Assembly: GCF_039519235.1 (NCBI RefSeq)
Contig: NZ_CP154351.1
Span: 1,178,001 to 1,242,000, forward strand
Length of the DNA stretch: 64,000 bases
Source of the DNA: Micrococcus sp. 2A
GTDB lineage: Bacteria > Actinomycetota > Actinomycetes > Actinomycetales > Micrococcaceae
Reading direction: 5' to 3'
Positions 46,289-55,797 of the stretch are shown here, piece by piece. The position numbers were made by a program, and so were the translations under genes. Each line of letters starts with the position of its first letter. Positions within the stretch are counted from its first letter, which is position 1. The notes under the pieces are model-generated. The model was given only the letters and a program-made list of their open reading frames with translations, was not told the origin of the DNA and made no database searches.

Positions 46289-47738
46289 CCCGCGCGGATT
46301 CCTGAAGCATCGCGAGCGCGTCGCTCGCCCCTCGCGCCCCGTCCCCGTCCGCATCATGGACTTCAAGGACGTCCACGTGCGCCAGGACGAGGCGATCGTG
46401 CGCACGGAGGCCTCCCGCTGCATGGACTGCGGCGTGCCCTTCTGTCACGCCGGCTGCCCCCTGGGCAACCTCATCCCCGAGTTCAACGACCTCGTGTACC
46501 GGGACGACTGGGACGAGGCCGGCGCCCGCCTCGAGGCCACGAACAACTTCCCCGAGTTCACCGGCCGGATCTGCCCCGCCCCGTGCGAAGCCTCGTGCGT
46601 GCTCGGCATCAATCAGCCGGCCGTGTCCATCAAGCAGGTGGAGCTGTCGATCGCGGACCACCTCTTCGACGCGCCCTCCCTCACCCCGCACCCGCCGCAG
46701 CGGCAGAACGGGCTGACCGTCGCCGTCGTCGGCTCGGGCCCGGCGGGCCTGGCCGCCGCCCAGCAGCTGACCCGCTCGGGCTACACCGTGGTGGTCCACG
46801 AGAAGGACGAGGCGCTCGGCGGGCTGCTGCGGTTCGGCATCCCGGACTTCAAGCTGGAGAAGCATCTGATCGACCGCCGCATCGCCCAGATGACCGAGGA
46901 GGGCACCCGGTTCCGCACCGGCGTGCGGATCGGCACGGACATGAGCTGGGAGGCGCTGCAGCGCCGCTACGACGCCGTGGTGCTGGCCACCGGCGCCCCC
47001 GTCGGCCGGGAGCTGCCCCTGCCGGGCCGTGGCCTGGACGGCATCCACCTGGCCATGGACTACCTCGTGCCCGTCAACCGGCGGGTCGCCGGCGGCGAGC
47101 CCGAGCCGATCAGCGCCCAGGGCCGGCACGTCGTGATCCTCGGCGGCGGCGACACGGGCGCGGACTGCATCGGCACCGCCCACCGCCAGGGGGCCGCCTC
47201 GGTCACCACGCTGGCGATCGGCAGGCGGCCGCCGGAGCAGCGCCCCGAGCATCAGCCCTGGCCCACCGTGCCCACCCTGTTCGAGGTCGCCTCCGCGCAC
47301 GCCGAGGGCGGCGAGCGCACCTACCTCGCCTCCACCGTCGAGTTCCTCGGCGACGCGGACGGCCGGGTGCGCGCCCTGAAGGTGGCCGAGACCGAGATCC
47401 GGGCCGACGGCACCCGCGGCCCGCGCGCCGGCACCGAGCACGAGATCCCGGCCGACCTCGTGCTGCTGGCCCTCGGCTTCACGGGCGCGGACCTGGACGA
47501 GCTCGTGGACCGCTCCGCCGTGAGCCTCGAGCGCGGCCTTGTGGTCCGCGACGAGACGTACGCCACGCAGGCCCCGGGCGTGTTCGCCTGCGGCGACGTC
47601 TCCCGCGGCGCCTCGCTCGTGGTGTGGGCGATCGCCGAGGGCCGCGCCGTCGCGGCCGAGGTGGACCGGTTCCTCACGGGGGACACCATGCTCCCGGCGC
47701 CGGTCCGGCCCTCCGACCACGGCTTCGTCCTGAGGTGA
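46281..47738 (+). CDS. gltD: glutamate synthase, small subunit
   Basis: Feeds electrons from NADPH to the large subunit. In 485 residues, two sets of iron–sulfur cysteines are near the start (Cys47, 50, 55, 59 and Cys98, 102, 106). The FAD loop is GSGPAGLAAAQQL and the NADPH loop is GGGDTGADC. The GTG start follows GGAGGTG in the end of gltB. A hairpin stands after the stop. Confidence 0.97.
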   Translation: MADPRGFLKHRERVARPSRPVPVRIMDFKDVHVRQDEAIVRTEASRCMDCGVPFCHAGCPLGNLIPEFNDLVYRDDWDEAGARLEATNNFPEFTGRICPAPCEASCVLGINQPAVSIKQVELSIADHLFDAPSLTPHPPQRQNGLTVAVVGSGPAGLAAAQQLTRSGYTVVVHEKDEALGGLLRFGIPDFKLEKHLIDRRIAQMTEEGTRFRTGVRIGTDMSWEALQRRYDAVVLATGAPVGRELPLPGRGLDGIHLAMDYLVPVNRRVAGGEPEPISAQGRHVVILGGGDTGADCIGTAHRQGAASVTTLAIGRRPPEQRPEHQPWPTVPTLFEVASAHAEGGERTYLASTVEFLGDADGRVRALKVAETEIRADGTRGPRAGTEHEIPADLVLLALGFTGADLDELVDRSAVSLERGLVVRDETYATQAPGVFACGDVSRGASLVVWAIAEGRAVAAEVDRFLTGDTMLPAPVRPSDHGFVLR

Positions 47739-47744
47739 ACGGCG

Positions 47745-47774
47745 GGGCGCGCCCCTCGGACGGGGGGCGCGCCC
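47745..47774 (+). terminator. hairpin after gltD
   Basis: An 11-bp perfect stem (47745–47755 with 47764–47774) with an 8-nt loop ends six bases before the pyk -10 element. No T-run follows. Confidence 0.55.
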
Positions 47775-47779
47775 GTGCC

Positions 47780-47785
47780 TAGAGT
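47780..47785 (+). promoter_or_regulatory. -10 element of pyk (leaderless)
   Basis: TAGAGT lies 6 nt before the pyk ATG, so transcription should begin at or next to the start codon. Confidence 0.6.
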
Positions 47786-47791
47786 GGACCC

Positions 47792-49273
47792 ATGAGACAC
47801 GCCAAGATCATCGCCACCTTTGGGCCCGCCACCGCCTCCGACGAGACCACCCGCGCGATCATCCGGGCGGGGGCGGACGTGGTCCGCCTCAACATGAGCC
47901 ACGGTGACCACGAGGTGCACGCGGGCTCCTTCGAGCGCGTGCGCCGGCTCAGCGTGGAGGAGCGGCGCCCGGTCGCGATCTTCGCGGACCTGCAGGGCCC
48001 CAAGATCCGCCTCGGCCGCTTCGCCGACGGCCCCCACGGCCTCGAGACGGGGGACCGCTTCACCATCACCACGCGCGACGTCGAGGGCACCGCGGACCTC
48101 GTGGGGACCACCCACGCCGGCCTGCCCGGGGACGTCCGCCCGGGGGACACCCTCCTCGTGGATGACGGCAAGGTGCGCCTGCGCGCCGTCGAGGTGACCG
48201 ACACGGACGTCGTCACCGAGGTCGAGGTCGGCGGGGACGTCTCGGACAACAAGGGCATCAACCTGCCCGGCGTCGCCGTCGACGTGCCCGCCCTGTCCGA
48301 GAAGGACGAGGAGGACCTGCGCTGGGCGCTGCGCACCGGCGTGGACATGGTGGCCCTGTCCTTCGTGCGCGACGCCGCGGACATCGAGCGCGTGCACGAG
48401 ATCATGGACGAGGAGGAGCGCCGCATCCCCGTCATCGCCAAGATCGAGAAGCCGCAGGCCGTGGACAACCTCGAGGCGATCGTGGACGCGTTCGACATGA
48501 TCATGGTGGCCCGTGGCGACCTCGGCGTGGAGCTGCCGCTCGAGGAGGTGCCCGTGGTGCAGAAGCGCGCCGTGGACCTCGCCCGCCGCTGGGCCAAGCC
48601 GGTGATCGTGGCCACCCAAGTGCTCGAGTCCATGATCGAGAACCCGCGCCCCACCCGCGCCGAGGCCTCGGACTGCGCGAACGCCGTGCTCGACGGCGCG
48701 GACGCCGTCATGCTCTCCGGCGAGACCTCGGTGGGCACGTACCCCGTGCTGACCGTGGAGACGATGGCGCGCATCATCGAGTCCACGGAGACGCACGGGC
48801 TCGAGATGATCCACCCGCTCGGCTCCCGGCCGCGCACGCGCGGCGGGGCGATCACGCGGGCGGCCGTCGACGTGGCCGACCAGCTGGACGTGCCGTTCCT
48901 CGCCACCTTCACGGAGTCGGGCGACACCGCCCGCCGCCTCTCCCGTCTGCGCCCGCGGCAGCCGATCTACGCGTACACGCACCGCGAGCACACCCACAAC
49001 ATCCTGTGCATCGCGTGGGGGGTGTACCCCAAGATGGTCCCCTTCGCGGAGACCACGGACCAGATGACCCGCCTCGTGGAGGAGTCCCTCACCTCGGAGG
49101 GCATCGCCGAGCGCGGCGACCTCGTCGTGATCGCGGCCGGCTCGCCCCCCGGGCAGGTCGGCTCCACGAACACCCTGCGCGTGCACCGCGTGGGCGACGA
49201 CGCGAGCGGGGTCGCCGTCCCGCCCGCCGAGCGCGAGCCCGTGGGCTTCTGGCCCGCGCACTCCCCGCGCTGA
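47792..49273 (+). CDS. pyk: pyruvate kinase
   Basis: Makes pyruvate and ATP from phosphoenolpyruvate. In 493 residues the barrel has RLNMSHGDH near 32, DLQGPKIRLG, the active-site block with Lys (PVIAKIEKPQA) and the metal site MVARGDLGVE. The C-terminal allosteric domain starts near 350. There is no ribosome-binding site, in line with the leaderless promoter. It converges on the ANTAR regulator gene. Confidence 0.97.
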   Translation: MRHAKIIATFGPATASDETTRAIIRAGADVVRLNMSHGDHEVHAGSFERVRRLSVEERRPVAIFADLQGPKIRLGRFADGPHGLETGDRFTITTRDVEGTADLVGTTHAGLPGDVRPGDTLLVDDGKVRLRAVEVTDTDVVTEVEVGGDVSDNKGINLPGVAVDVPALSEKDEEDLRWALRTGVDMVALSFVRDAADIERVHEIMDEEERRIPVIAKIEKPQAVDNLEAIVDAFDMIMVARGDLGVELPLEEVPVVQKRAVDLARRWAKPVIVATQVLESMIENPRPTRAEASDCANAVLDGADAVMLSGETSVGTYPVLTVETMARIIESTETHGLEMIHPLGSRPRTRGGAITRAAVDVADQLDVPFLATFTESGDTARRLSRLRPRQPIYAYTHREHTHNILCIAWGVYPKMVPFAETTDQMTRLVEESLTSEGIAERGDLVVIAAGSPPGQVGSTNTLRVHRVGDDASGVAVPPAEREPVGFWPAHSPR

Positions 49274-49284
49274 GCGGCGTGGCG

Positions 49285-49301
49285 GCCGCGGCGCCCGCGG
49301 C
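49285..49301. terminator. weak hairpin between pyk and the ANTAR regulator
   Basis: A 7-bp GC stem with a 3-nt loop in the 37-bp gap between two convergent stops. Its role as a terminator is uncertain. Confidence 0.3.
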
Positions 49302-49310
49302 GGCCAGCCG

Positions 49311-49901
49311 TCAGCCGACCTGGTCGACGACCGTCTGCGCGACCTCGCGCATGGTGAGGCGCCGGTCCATGGAGGTCTTCTGGATCCACCGGAAGGCCTC
49401 CGCCTCCGTCAGGTCCATGCGCTCTTGGAGGAGCGACTTGGCGCGGTCCACGACCTTGCGGGTCTCGAGGCGGTCGTCCAGGTCCCGGACCTCCGCCTCG
49501 AGGCTGCGCAGCTCGTCGAAGCGCGCGACCGCGAGCTCGATCGCGGGGACGATGTCACTCTCCGTGAAGGGCTTGACCACGTAGGCCATCGCCCCGGCGG
49601 TGCGGGCCCGCTCCACCAGCTCGCGCTGCGAGAAGGCCGTGAGCATGACGACCGGTGCCAGGCGGTCCCGGGCGATCTCCCCGGCCGCCGCGATCCCGTC
49701 CATGACCGGCATCATCACGTCCATCACGACGATGTCCGGGCGGTGCTCGCGCACGGCGTCCACGGCGGCGCTGCCGTCGCCGGCCTCCGCCACCACGGTG
49801 TAGCCGGCCGCGGTGAGCAGCTCCACCACGTCGAGACGGATGAGGGCCTCGTCCTCGGCGACGACGGCGCGCAGGCGGGGGGTCTCGGCGTTGGGGCTCA
49901 T
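49311..49901 (-). CDS. pdtaR: ANTAR-domain response regulator, PdtaR type
   Basis: A 196-residue two-component regulator that should bind RNA to prevent termination. The receiver domain (about 10–125) has the acidic pair AEDEALI, phospho-acceptor Asp61 (VVMDVMMP), a Thr/Ser switch (LTAFS) and Lys in VVKPF. A coiled-coil linker leads to the ANTAR domain (about 135–196, AKSLLQERMDLTEAEAFRWIQ). It matches PdtaR of Mycobacterium (Rv1626), which also lies between pyk and polA. ATG after GGAGGT. No histidine kinase is encoded next to it. Confidence 0.9.
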   Translation of the reverse strand: MSPNAETPRLRAVVAEDEALIRLDVVELLTAAGYTVVAEAGDGSAAVDAVREHRPDIVVMDVMMPVMDGIAAAGEIARDRLAPVVMLTAFSQRELVERARTAGAMAYVVKPFTESDIVPAIELAVARFDELRSLEAEVRDLDDRLETRKVVDRAKSLLQERMDLTEAEAFRWIQKTSMDRRLTMREVAQTVVDQVG

Positions 49902-49977
49902 GGGGACCTCCGGGTGAGGGGGCCGGGCCGGGTGCCCGGGCGCAAGAAGCGTACCGTGTGCGCCTGAGGCCCCCTGT

Positions 49978-49983
49978 TAGAGT
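49978..49983 (+). promoter_or_regulatory. -10 element of tRNA-Leu
   Basis: TAGAGT stands 26 nt before the tRNA. No clear -35 is visible. Confidence 0.45.
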
Positions 49984-50009
49984 GGTCGGGGCCGCCGTCG
50001 TGCGGACCT

Positions 50010-50091
50010 GCCCGAATGGTGGAATCGGTAGACACGCCGCACTCAAAATGCGGTGCCGCGAGGCGTGTGGGTTCGAGTCCCACTTCGGGCA
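50010..50091 (+). tRNA. tRNA-Leu (CAA)
   Basis: An 82-nt class II tRNA with acceptor GCCCGAA/TTCGGGC, anticodon CAA in the loop ACTCAAAAT, a long variable arm (TGCCGCGAGGCGT) and T arm GGGTTCGAGTCCC. CCA is not encoded. It lies between pdtaR and the mrp operon. Confidence 0.95.
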
Positions 50092-50123
50092 CCCCCATCG
50101 ACCCGCCGGAAGGAGGCGCCGGC

Positions 50124-50231
50124 ATGGAGTCTCCTGACACCCGCTGTGCCGACGTGAGCGCCCGGGGCACCAACGGGCAGGTCTCCTCGTGGGGGGCGCT
50201 CCACGCCGGCGTGCCGCCGAGCCGGCCCTGA
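50124..50231 (+). CDS. possible 35-residue small protein or leader peptide
   Basis: A short ORF (MESPDTRCADVSARGTNG…) begins 33 bp after tRNA-Leu and has a very good ribosome site, AAGGAGG at 7 nt. It is hydrophilic and matches no family I know. Its stop lies in a GCCGGC…GCCGGC repeat, 73 bp before mrpA. It could be a leader peptide of the mrp operon, or a chance ORF. Confidence 0.3.
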   Translation: MESPDTRCADVSARGTNGQVSSWGALHAGVPPSRP

Positions 50232-50304
50232 GCCGGCCCGCCGCGGACCTCCCTCCGCCCGTGGGCCCCACCGGCCCACGTCCGACGTTCCTCGACCATG
50301 CGGG

Positions 50305-53211
50305 GTGTCCCACTTGCTCCTGATCAGCCTCTGTCTCACCGCCCTCGCGGTGGCGGCCGCCGTCCCGCTGGGACGGTGGCTCGGCCGCGACGCGGGATGG
50401 GTGCTGGCCGTGCCCCTCCTCGCGGCCGCCGGCGTCCTCCTCTCCGCCTGGACGGGGGAGGCCGTCCGCGAGCACCACGCCTGGATCCCCGCGATCGGGG
50501 TGGACCTCGACCTGCGCCTGGACGGGCTCGCGCTCGTGTTCTCGCAGATCGTGCTCGTGATCGGCGCCGGCATCCTGGCGTACTCCAGCCGCTACCTCGG
50601 CCGGGACCGCGAGAAGGAGCGCCACGGGACCTTCTACCTGCTGATGACCGTCTTCGCCGCCTCGATGCTCCTCCTCGTCCTGGCGGACAACCTCGTCGTG
50701 CTGTTCGTCGCGTGGGAGTTCACCTCCTTCACCTCGTTCTTCCTGATCGGGCGGGCGGGGGAGAAGGGCCGCGAGCCGGCGATCCGCACGCTCCTCGTCA
50801 CGGTCGCCGGCGGCCTCGCACTGGTGGGCGCGGTGGCCGTGATGATCGTCCAGGCCGGGACGGCGTCCCTGTCGGACGTGCTCGCGGCCGACCTCTGGCG
50901 CGACCCGGCGGTGAGCACCCTCGTCGCGGTCCTGCTCGCGGTGGCGGCGTTCACCAAGTCGGCGCAGTTCCCCTTCCAGGCATGGCTGCCCGACTCGATG
51001 GTCGCGATCTCCCCGGTCTCGGCCTACCTGCACGCCGCCGCGATGGTGAAGGCCGGCGTGTTCCTGCTGCTCGTCTTCAGCCCCGTGCTGGCCGGCACCG
51101 CCGTGTGGTCCACCCTGCTGATCGCCTCCGGCCTCACCACGGCGATCTTCGGAGCCGTCTCGGCCATCCGCCGCCATGACCTGAAGGGCCTGCTCGCCTA
51201 CTCCACGATGAGCCAGCTCGGCCTGCTCGTGACCCTGATCGGCGTGGGCACCCCGGCCGCCCTCACGGCGGCGATCGTCCACACCGCGGCGCACGCGCTC
51301 TTCAAGAGCGCCCTGTTCATGCTCATCGGCATCGTCGACCACCAGGCGGGCGGGCGGGACCTGCGCGACCTCGCCGCCCGGAACGTCCGCATGCCCGTCA
51401 CCGGGACGGCGATCGTGCTGGCCGCCGTCTCGATGGCCGGCGTGCCGCCGCTCTTCGGCTTCGTCTCGAAGGAGGGGCTGCTGGACGCGGCCCTCGACAC
51501 GCCGGGGCCGGCGTGGACGGCCTGGGTCGTCACGGGCGGGATCGCCCTGGCCTCCGTCTTCACGTTCGCCTACTCCGGGCGTCTCGTGCTCGGCGCGCTC
51601 GGCATGTGGGGCAGCAGCCCCACGGGCGCGCGCCACACGTGGCAGTCCGGCCGGGGCGAGCCGGTGCGCGACCCCTCGTTCACGTTCTGGGCCGTCCCGG
51701 CGCTGGGCGCGCTGGCCGGCCTCGTCCTGGGGCTCGCCCCCGGGGTGCTGGACGAGCCGGTCGGGGAGGCGGCGACGGCCGCGGCGGGCCTCCCGGTCCA
51801 CCCTCACCTGGCCCTGTGGCACGGGCTCACCCCCGCCCTGGGCGTCTCGGCCGCCGTGATCGCGTGCGGCCTGCTCCTCGTCGCACTGCGCCGCCCCGTC
51901 GAGCGGATCGCCTCCCACGTCGAGCTGCCCCTGTCCGGTCTCGCCGCCGTGGACGGCGTGCGCCACGCCCTCGTGGACATCGGCGCCTTCGTCAGCCGCG
52001 CCTCCGGGACCATCGCCCCGCGCGGCCACCTGCTGACGCCCGCACTCGTGCTCGGCGTCTTCGCGGTGGCGGGCGTCCTCACGGTCGAGGACCTCCCGGC
52101 TGTGGTGGGCCAGCCCTCGCGCTGGCACGACTGGGCCCTGGTCCTCCTCGTGGGCGCGGGCGTCGTCGCCACCATCTGCGCCAAGACGCGCATCGCGGCG
52201 ATGGTCGTCGTGGGCGTCGTGGGCTTCGGCGTGACCCTGTGGTTCTTCACCCTCGGGGCCGTGGACGTCGCGCTCACCCAGCTCCTCGTCGAGGTCCTCA
52301 CGGTGTGCGTCATGGTGCTGCTGCTGCGGCGCCTCCCGGCGCGGTTCCGCACGGACGGCACCCCCCGCCGGGCGGGGGCCGTGGTGGCGGCCCTCATCGC
52401 GGGCCTCGCGTCCATGCTGGGCGTCCTCGCCTTCACGGGCCGCGGCGGGGTCTCGGAGATCTCCCGCTACTACCTGGAGCACTCCTACCACGACGCCGGC
52501 GGGTACAACGTCGTCAACGTCATCCTCGTGGACTTCCGAGCCCTGGACACCTACGGCGAGATGACGGTGCTGGGCGTCACCGGCCTGACGATCGCCGCCC
52601 TCCTGATGAACCGGCGCCCCGCGCCGCCGCGCCCCTCCGCCGTGGACCTGAACTCACCGCTCGCCTCCGTGCGGGAGAACCTCGTCTACGCCCGGACCTT
52701 CGGACGAGCGCTGAGCCCTGTCATCATCGCCCTGTCCCTCCTGCTGTTCTTCCGCGGGCACTACGAGCCCGGCGGCGGCTTCATCGCGGCGCTCGTGGGC
52801 GGTGCCGGGTACGCCCTGATGTACCTGGCCGCGGACACGGGGACGGCGCGTCGTCTGCAGTGGCCCTACATGAGCCTGATCGGCGGGGGCATCACCCTCG
52901 GCTCGCTCGCCGGCCTCGCCGGCTACCTCACCGGCAAGGGCTTCCTGGGCTCCGCGAGCGTCAAGGTGCTCGGCTATGGCGTCTCCACCACGCTCGTGTT
53001 CGACCTGGGCGTCTATCTCTCCGTCATCGGGCTCGTCGTCGCCGCGTTCGCGCTGCTGGGCGGGGACGAGGCGGAGGAGGAGTCCGACGAGCACGGCCCG
53101 GTCGACGACGGCGCCCCGCCGGGAGTCCTCCCCGCGCCTCCCGGGGCACCGGTCACGGCCGTCGCCCCGACCACCACGATCACGACGACACGAGAGGGGG
53201 CCTCCCGATGA
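50305..53211 (+). CDS. mrpA: Na+/H+ antiporter subunit A, with fused subunit B
   Basis: The largest subunit of the Mrp cation/proton antiporter, related to NuoL. The first part (about 120–420) has the proton-channel helices with EFTSFTSFFLIG and KSAQFPFQAWLPDSM. A middle MrpA-specific part has the DVALTQLLVEV helix. The last 170 residues are a complete MrpB domain (GHYEPGGGFIAALVGG). So A and B are one 968-residue protein, an arrangement known in several actinobacteria. The GTG start has only a weak ribosome site; a TTG three codons later is an alternative. It overlaps mrpC. Confidence 0.92.
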   Translation: MSHLLLISLCLTALAVAAAVPLGRWLGRDAGWVLAVPLLAAAGVLLSAWTGEAVREHHAWIPAIGVDLDLRLDGLALVFSQIVLVIGAGILAYSSRYLGRDREKERHGTFYLLMTVFAASMLLLVLADNLVVLFVAWEFTSFTSFFLIGRAGEKGREPAIRTLLVTVAGGLALVGAVAVMIVQAGTASLSDVLAADLWRDPAVSTLVAVLLAVAAFTKSAQFPFQAWLPDSMVAISPVSAYLHAAAMVKAGVFLLLVFSPVLAGTAVWSTLLIASGLTTAIFGAVSAIRRHDLKGLLAYSTMSQLGLLVTLIGVGTPAALTAAIVHTAAHALFKSALFMLIGIVDHQAGGRDLRDLAARNVRMPVTGTAIVLAAVSMAGVPPLFGFVSKEGLLDAALDTPGPAWTAWVVTGGIALASVFTFAYSGRLVLGALGMWGSSPTGARHTWQSGRGEPVRDPSFTFWAVPALGALAGLVLGLAPGVLDEPVGEAATAAAGLPVHPHLALWHGLTPALGVSAAVIACGLLLVALRRPVERIASHVELPLSGLAAVDGVRHALVDIGAFVSRASGTIAPRGHLLTPALVLGVFAVAGVLTVEDLPAVVGQPSRWHDWALVLLVGAGVVATICAKTRIAAMVVVGVVGFGVTLWFFTLGAVDVALTQLLVEVLTVCVMVLLLRRLPARFRTDGTPRRAGAVVAALIAGLASMLGVLAFTGRGGVSEISRYYLEHSYHDAGGYNVVNVILVDFRALDTYGEMTVLGVTGLTIAALLMNRRPAPPRPSAVDLNSPLASVRENLVYARTFGRALSPVIIALSLLLFFRGHYEPGGGFIAALVGGAGYALMYLAADTGTARRLQWPYMSLIGGGITLGSLAGLAGYLTGKGFLGSASVKVLGYGVSTTLVFDLGVYLSVIGLVVAAFALLGGDEAEEESDEHGPVDDGAPPGVLPAPPGAPVTAVAPTTTITTTREGASR

Positions 53212-53678
53212 CCATCGCCATCACCGTGGGCCTGCTGATGTTCGGGGCCGTGTACCTGTTCTCCAAGCGCGAGCTGCTGCGCGTGATCCTCGGCATGGTG
53301 CTGCTGGGCCACGCCGCCAACCTCGCGATCATCGCGGCCGGCGGCACCGACCGTCGGACACCCCCCTTCACCCCCGGGGGAGCGGTCCCCGAGGGGGCGG
53401 CCGATCCGCTGCCGCAGGCCTTCGTGCTCACGGCCATCGTGATCTCGTTCGCCATCACCGTGCTGCTGCTCGTGCTCGCCGTCACCGGCCGCACCGACGA
53501 CGCCACGGCGGACCCCCACGAGACACCCGATGCGCTGGAGGCCGCGGCCTCCGACGCCCGCTTCCCCGCGGCGGAGCGCAGGGCCGCCGCCGAGGAGCTG
53601 CGCAGCGGCGCCATCCCGCGCGTGTCCGCGCGGGCCGCCGAGCCGTCCGCCCCGCACGGTCCGGGGGCACGCGCATGA
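53208..53678 (+). CDS. mrpC: Na+/H+ antiporter subunit C
   Basis: A NuoK-like subunit of 156 residues. Three helices cover about residues 1–45 and 68–93; KRELLRVILGMVLLGHAANL and DPLPQAFVLTAIVI are the family blocks. The C-terminal 60 residues are a charged, Ala/Glu-rich soluble tail not found in most MrpC proteins. It overlaps both mrpA and mrpD by ATGA. Confidence 0.92.
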   Translation: MTIAITVGLLMFGAVYLFSKRELLRVILGMVLLGHAANLAIIAAGGTDRRTPPFTPGGAVPEGAADPLPQAFVLTAIVISFAITVLLLVLAVTGRTDDATADPHETPDALEAAASDARFPAAERRAAAEELRSGAIPRVSARAAEPSAPHGPGARA

Positions 53679-55363
53679 GCGACCACGCCGTCGGGCTGCT
53701 GCTGCCCCTGTTCGTCGCCCTTCCCCTGCTCGCGGCGGGCCTGCTCGTGATCGCCGGCGAGCACCGCCGATTGCATCGGGGGGCACTCACGGCGCTCCTC
53801 GCGCTCACCGCCGTGGCCGGCACGGCCCTGCTCGTGCGGTCCCTCGACGGCTCCGTCGCGGCCGCCGGGGTGGGCGGCTGGCCGGACGGGGTCGCGATCC
53901 CGTTCGCCGCCGACACGCTCACCGCCCTCATGCTGACCCTCACGAGCGCCCTCACCCTCGTGGGCGCGGCCTTCGCCTACGGCTCCCGCGTGGCCAACTC
54001 GGTCCACTTCGCCCCGCTCATGCTCGTCCTCGTGGCCGGCGTGAGCGGCGCGCTGCTCACGGCGGACCTCTTCAACCTGTTCGTGTTCATCGAGGTCATG
54101 CTGCTGCCCTCGTACGGGCTCTTCGTCCTCTCAGCCAACCGCCGCGAGCCGCTGCGCCGCGTGGACGGCGCCCGTCTCTACGTGACGCTGAACCTGCTCA
54201 CCTCCACGATCCTCGTGACGGGCGTGGGCTTCGTGTACGCGCTCACCGGCACCGTCAACCTCGCGGCCCTCGCCGGGGCGGCCGCCCGGGACGAGCGCGT
54301 CGCCCTCGCCGCGGGGCTCGTGCTCTTCGCGCTCTCCATCAAGGCCTCGGTGCTCCCCCTCCACGGCTGGCTGGCCCGCGCCTACCCGTCCACATCGCCC
54401 GCCGTCACGGCGATCTTCGCGAGCCTGCACACCAAGGTCGCGGTGTATGCGATCTACCGGATCTACTCCGTGGTGTACGACGGCGACCCGCGGCACCTCT
54501 GGTTGCTGCTCACCCTGAGCCTGCTCACGCTCGTGGTCGGCGCCGTCGCCTCCGTGGGCGAGCACGGCACGCGCTCGGTCCTCTCGTGGCAGATGGTCAG
54601 CGGCATCGGCGGGATCCTCCTGGGCGTCGCCCTCTCCAGTCAGGCCGGACTGTCCGCCGGGCTCTTCTACCTGATCCACCACATGGTGGTGATGGCCTGC
54701 CTGCTCACGGCCACCGGTGCGATCGAGGTGCGGTACGGGACCGGCCGCCTCGCGGACCTGCAGGGCCTCGCCCGGCGCGAGCCCCTGATCGCCACGGCGT
54801 TCTTCGTCGGCATGCTCTCCCTCATCGGCATCCCCCCGTTCTCCGGCTTCGTGGGGAAGCTGATGCTCGCGGTGGCCGGCGTCGAGGCGGGTCGGACCGT
54901 CATGGTGACCCTGCTGCTGGGCTCCTCGCTCGTCAGCCTGTGGGCGCTGTTGCGCGTGTGGAACGCGTGGTTCTGGGGCGAGCCCCGGGCCCCGCACGGA
55001 CACCGCGAGCGGCTCGCGACGTCGGCGATGCCCGTCGTGAGGGCGGGGCAGAGCGCCCTCCCGGAGCCGGCCGGCTCCGCCGCGACGGGCCGCGGGTCGA
55101 GCACGGACACCGAGCGCACCGAGTCCTGGATGTCCTCCGAGGCCCTCGACGCGCCCACGGGCGTGCTGCCCGTGGTGCTCTCCCCGGACGAGGACGCCCA
55201 CCGATCGCGCATCCCGGCGCGCCTGGCGGCCCCAGCCGTCCTGATGGCCGCCACGACGCTGGCCCTCGGCCTCGGCGCCCAGGGCCTGTGGCCCCTCACG
55301 GACCAGGCCGCCGCCGGCCTCGTGGACCCGAGCGCCTACATCGAGGCGGTGCTCGGCCTGTGA
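53675..55363 (+). CDS. mrpD: Na+/H+ antiporter subunit D
   Basis: A NuoM/N-like proton-channel subunit of 562 residues with about fourteen helices. FNLFVFIEVMLLPSYGLF carries the conserved glutamate in helix 5. SIKASVLPLHGWL has the conserved lysine. IPPFSGFVGKLML is the late family block. A soluble segment near 440–500 is low in similarity and Ser/Thr-rich. ATG overlaps the mrpC stop. Confidence 0.92.
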   Translation: MSDHAVGLLLPLFVALPLLAAGLLVIAGEHRRLHRGALTALLALTAVAGTALLVRSLDGSVAAAGVGGWPDGVAIPFAADTLTALMLTLTSALTLVGAAFAYGSRVANSVHFAPLMLVLVAGVSGALLTADLFNLFVFIEVMLLPSYGLFVLSANRREPLRRVDGARLYVTLNLLTSTILVTGVGFVYALTGTVNLAALAGAAARDERVALAAGLVLFALSIKASVLPLHGWLARAYPSTSPAVTAIFASLHTKVAVYAIYRIYSVVYDGDPRHLWLLLTLSLLTLVVGAVASVGEHGTRSVLSWQMVSGIGGILLGVALSSQAGLSAGLFYLIHHMVVMACLLTATGAIEVRYGTGRLADLQGLARREPLIATAFFVGMLSLIGIPPFSGFVGKLMLAVAGVEAGRTVMVTLLLGSSLVSLWALLRVWNAWFWGEPRAPHGHRERLATSAMPVVRAGQSALPEPAGSAATGRGSSTDTERTESWMSSEALDAPTGVLPVVLSPDEDAHRSRIPARLAAPAVLMAATTLALGLGAQGLWPLTDQAAAGLVDPSAYIEAVLGL

Positions 55364-55395
55364 CCCCCACTCCGCAGACCTCAGGGAGGCCCAGC

Positions 55396-55797
55396 ATGAC
55401 CCCCACGGACGGGACGGTGGACCTGCGCCCGGGCACGAAGGGCGCGCTCTCCTGGCCGGTGCGCTGGCTCGTGTTCTGGTGCTGGTACGCCTGGGCGCTG
55501 GTGACGTCGTCCGGCGCCGTGCTGCACGACCTGATCACGCCCGGCGACCAGGCCCGCTCCGGGATCGCCCGCGTGCACAGCAACTGCCGCACGGACCCGG
55601 AGCTGACCCTGCTCTCGACGCTCATCACCCTCACCCCCGGCACCCTCACGCTGGGCACCCGCCGTGAGGCGGACGGCCGGCGCCTGCTCTACGTCCACGG
55701 CCTGTACGCGGACGACGCGGACGCACTCCGCGAGGAGATCCATGACATGGAGCGGCGCATGCTGCACGCGATGCGCCGCACGGGGGTGACCGCATGA
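55396..55797 (+). CDS. mrpE: Na+/H+ antiporter subunit E
   Basis: A 133-residue MrpE-type subunit. One hydrophobic stretch near 21–42 is followed by the family block LLSTLITLTPGTLTLG and a soluble C-terminal HGLYADDADALREEI. ATG after GGGAGG. An in-frame GTG at 55360 would overlap mrpD but lacks a ribosome site. Confidence 0.88.
   Translation: MTPTDGTVDLRPGTKGALSWPVRWLVFWCWYAWALVTSSGAVLHDLITPGDQARSGIARVHSNCRTDPELTLLSTLITLTPGTLTLGTRREADGRRLLYVHGLYADDADALREEIHDMERRMLHAMRRTGVTA

Noticed and set aside
40202-46423. Very long open frame on the minus strand opposite trpA, lgt and gltB.
   Set aside because: It is a shadow of GC-rich codon usage. Its translation is low-complexity (Gly, Val, His, Arg, Asp), and the plus strand carries recognised full-length genes.
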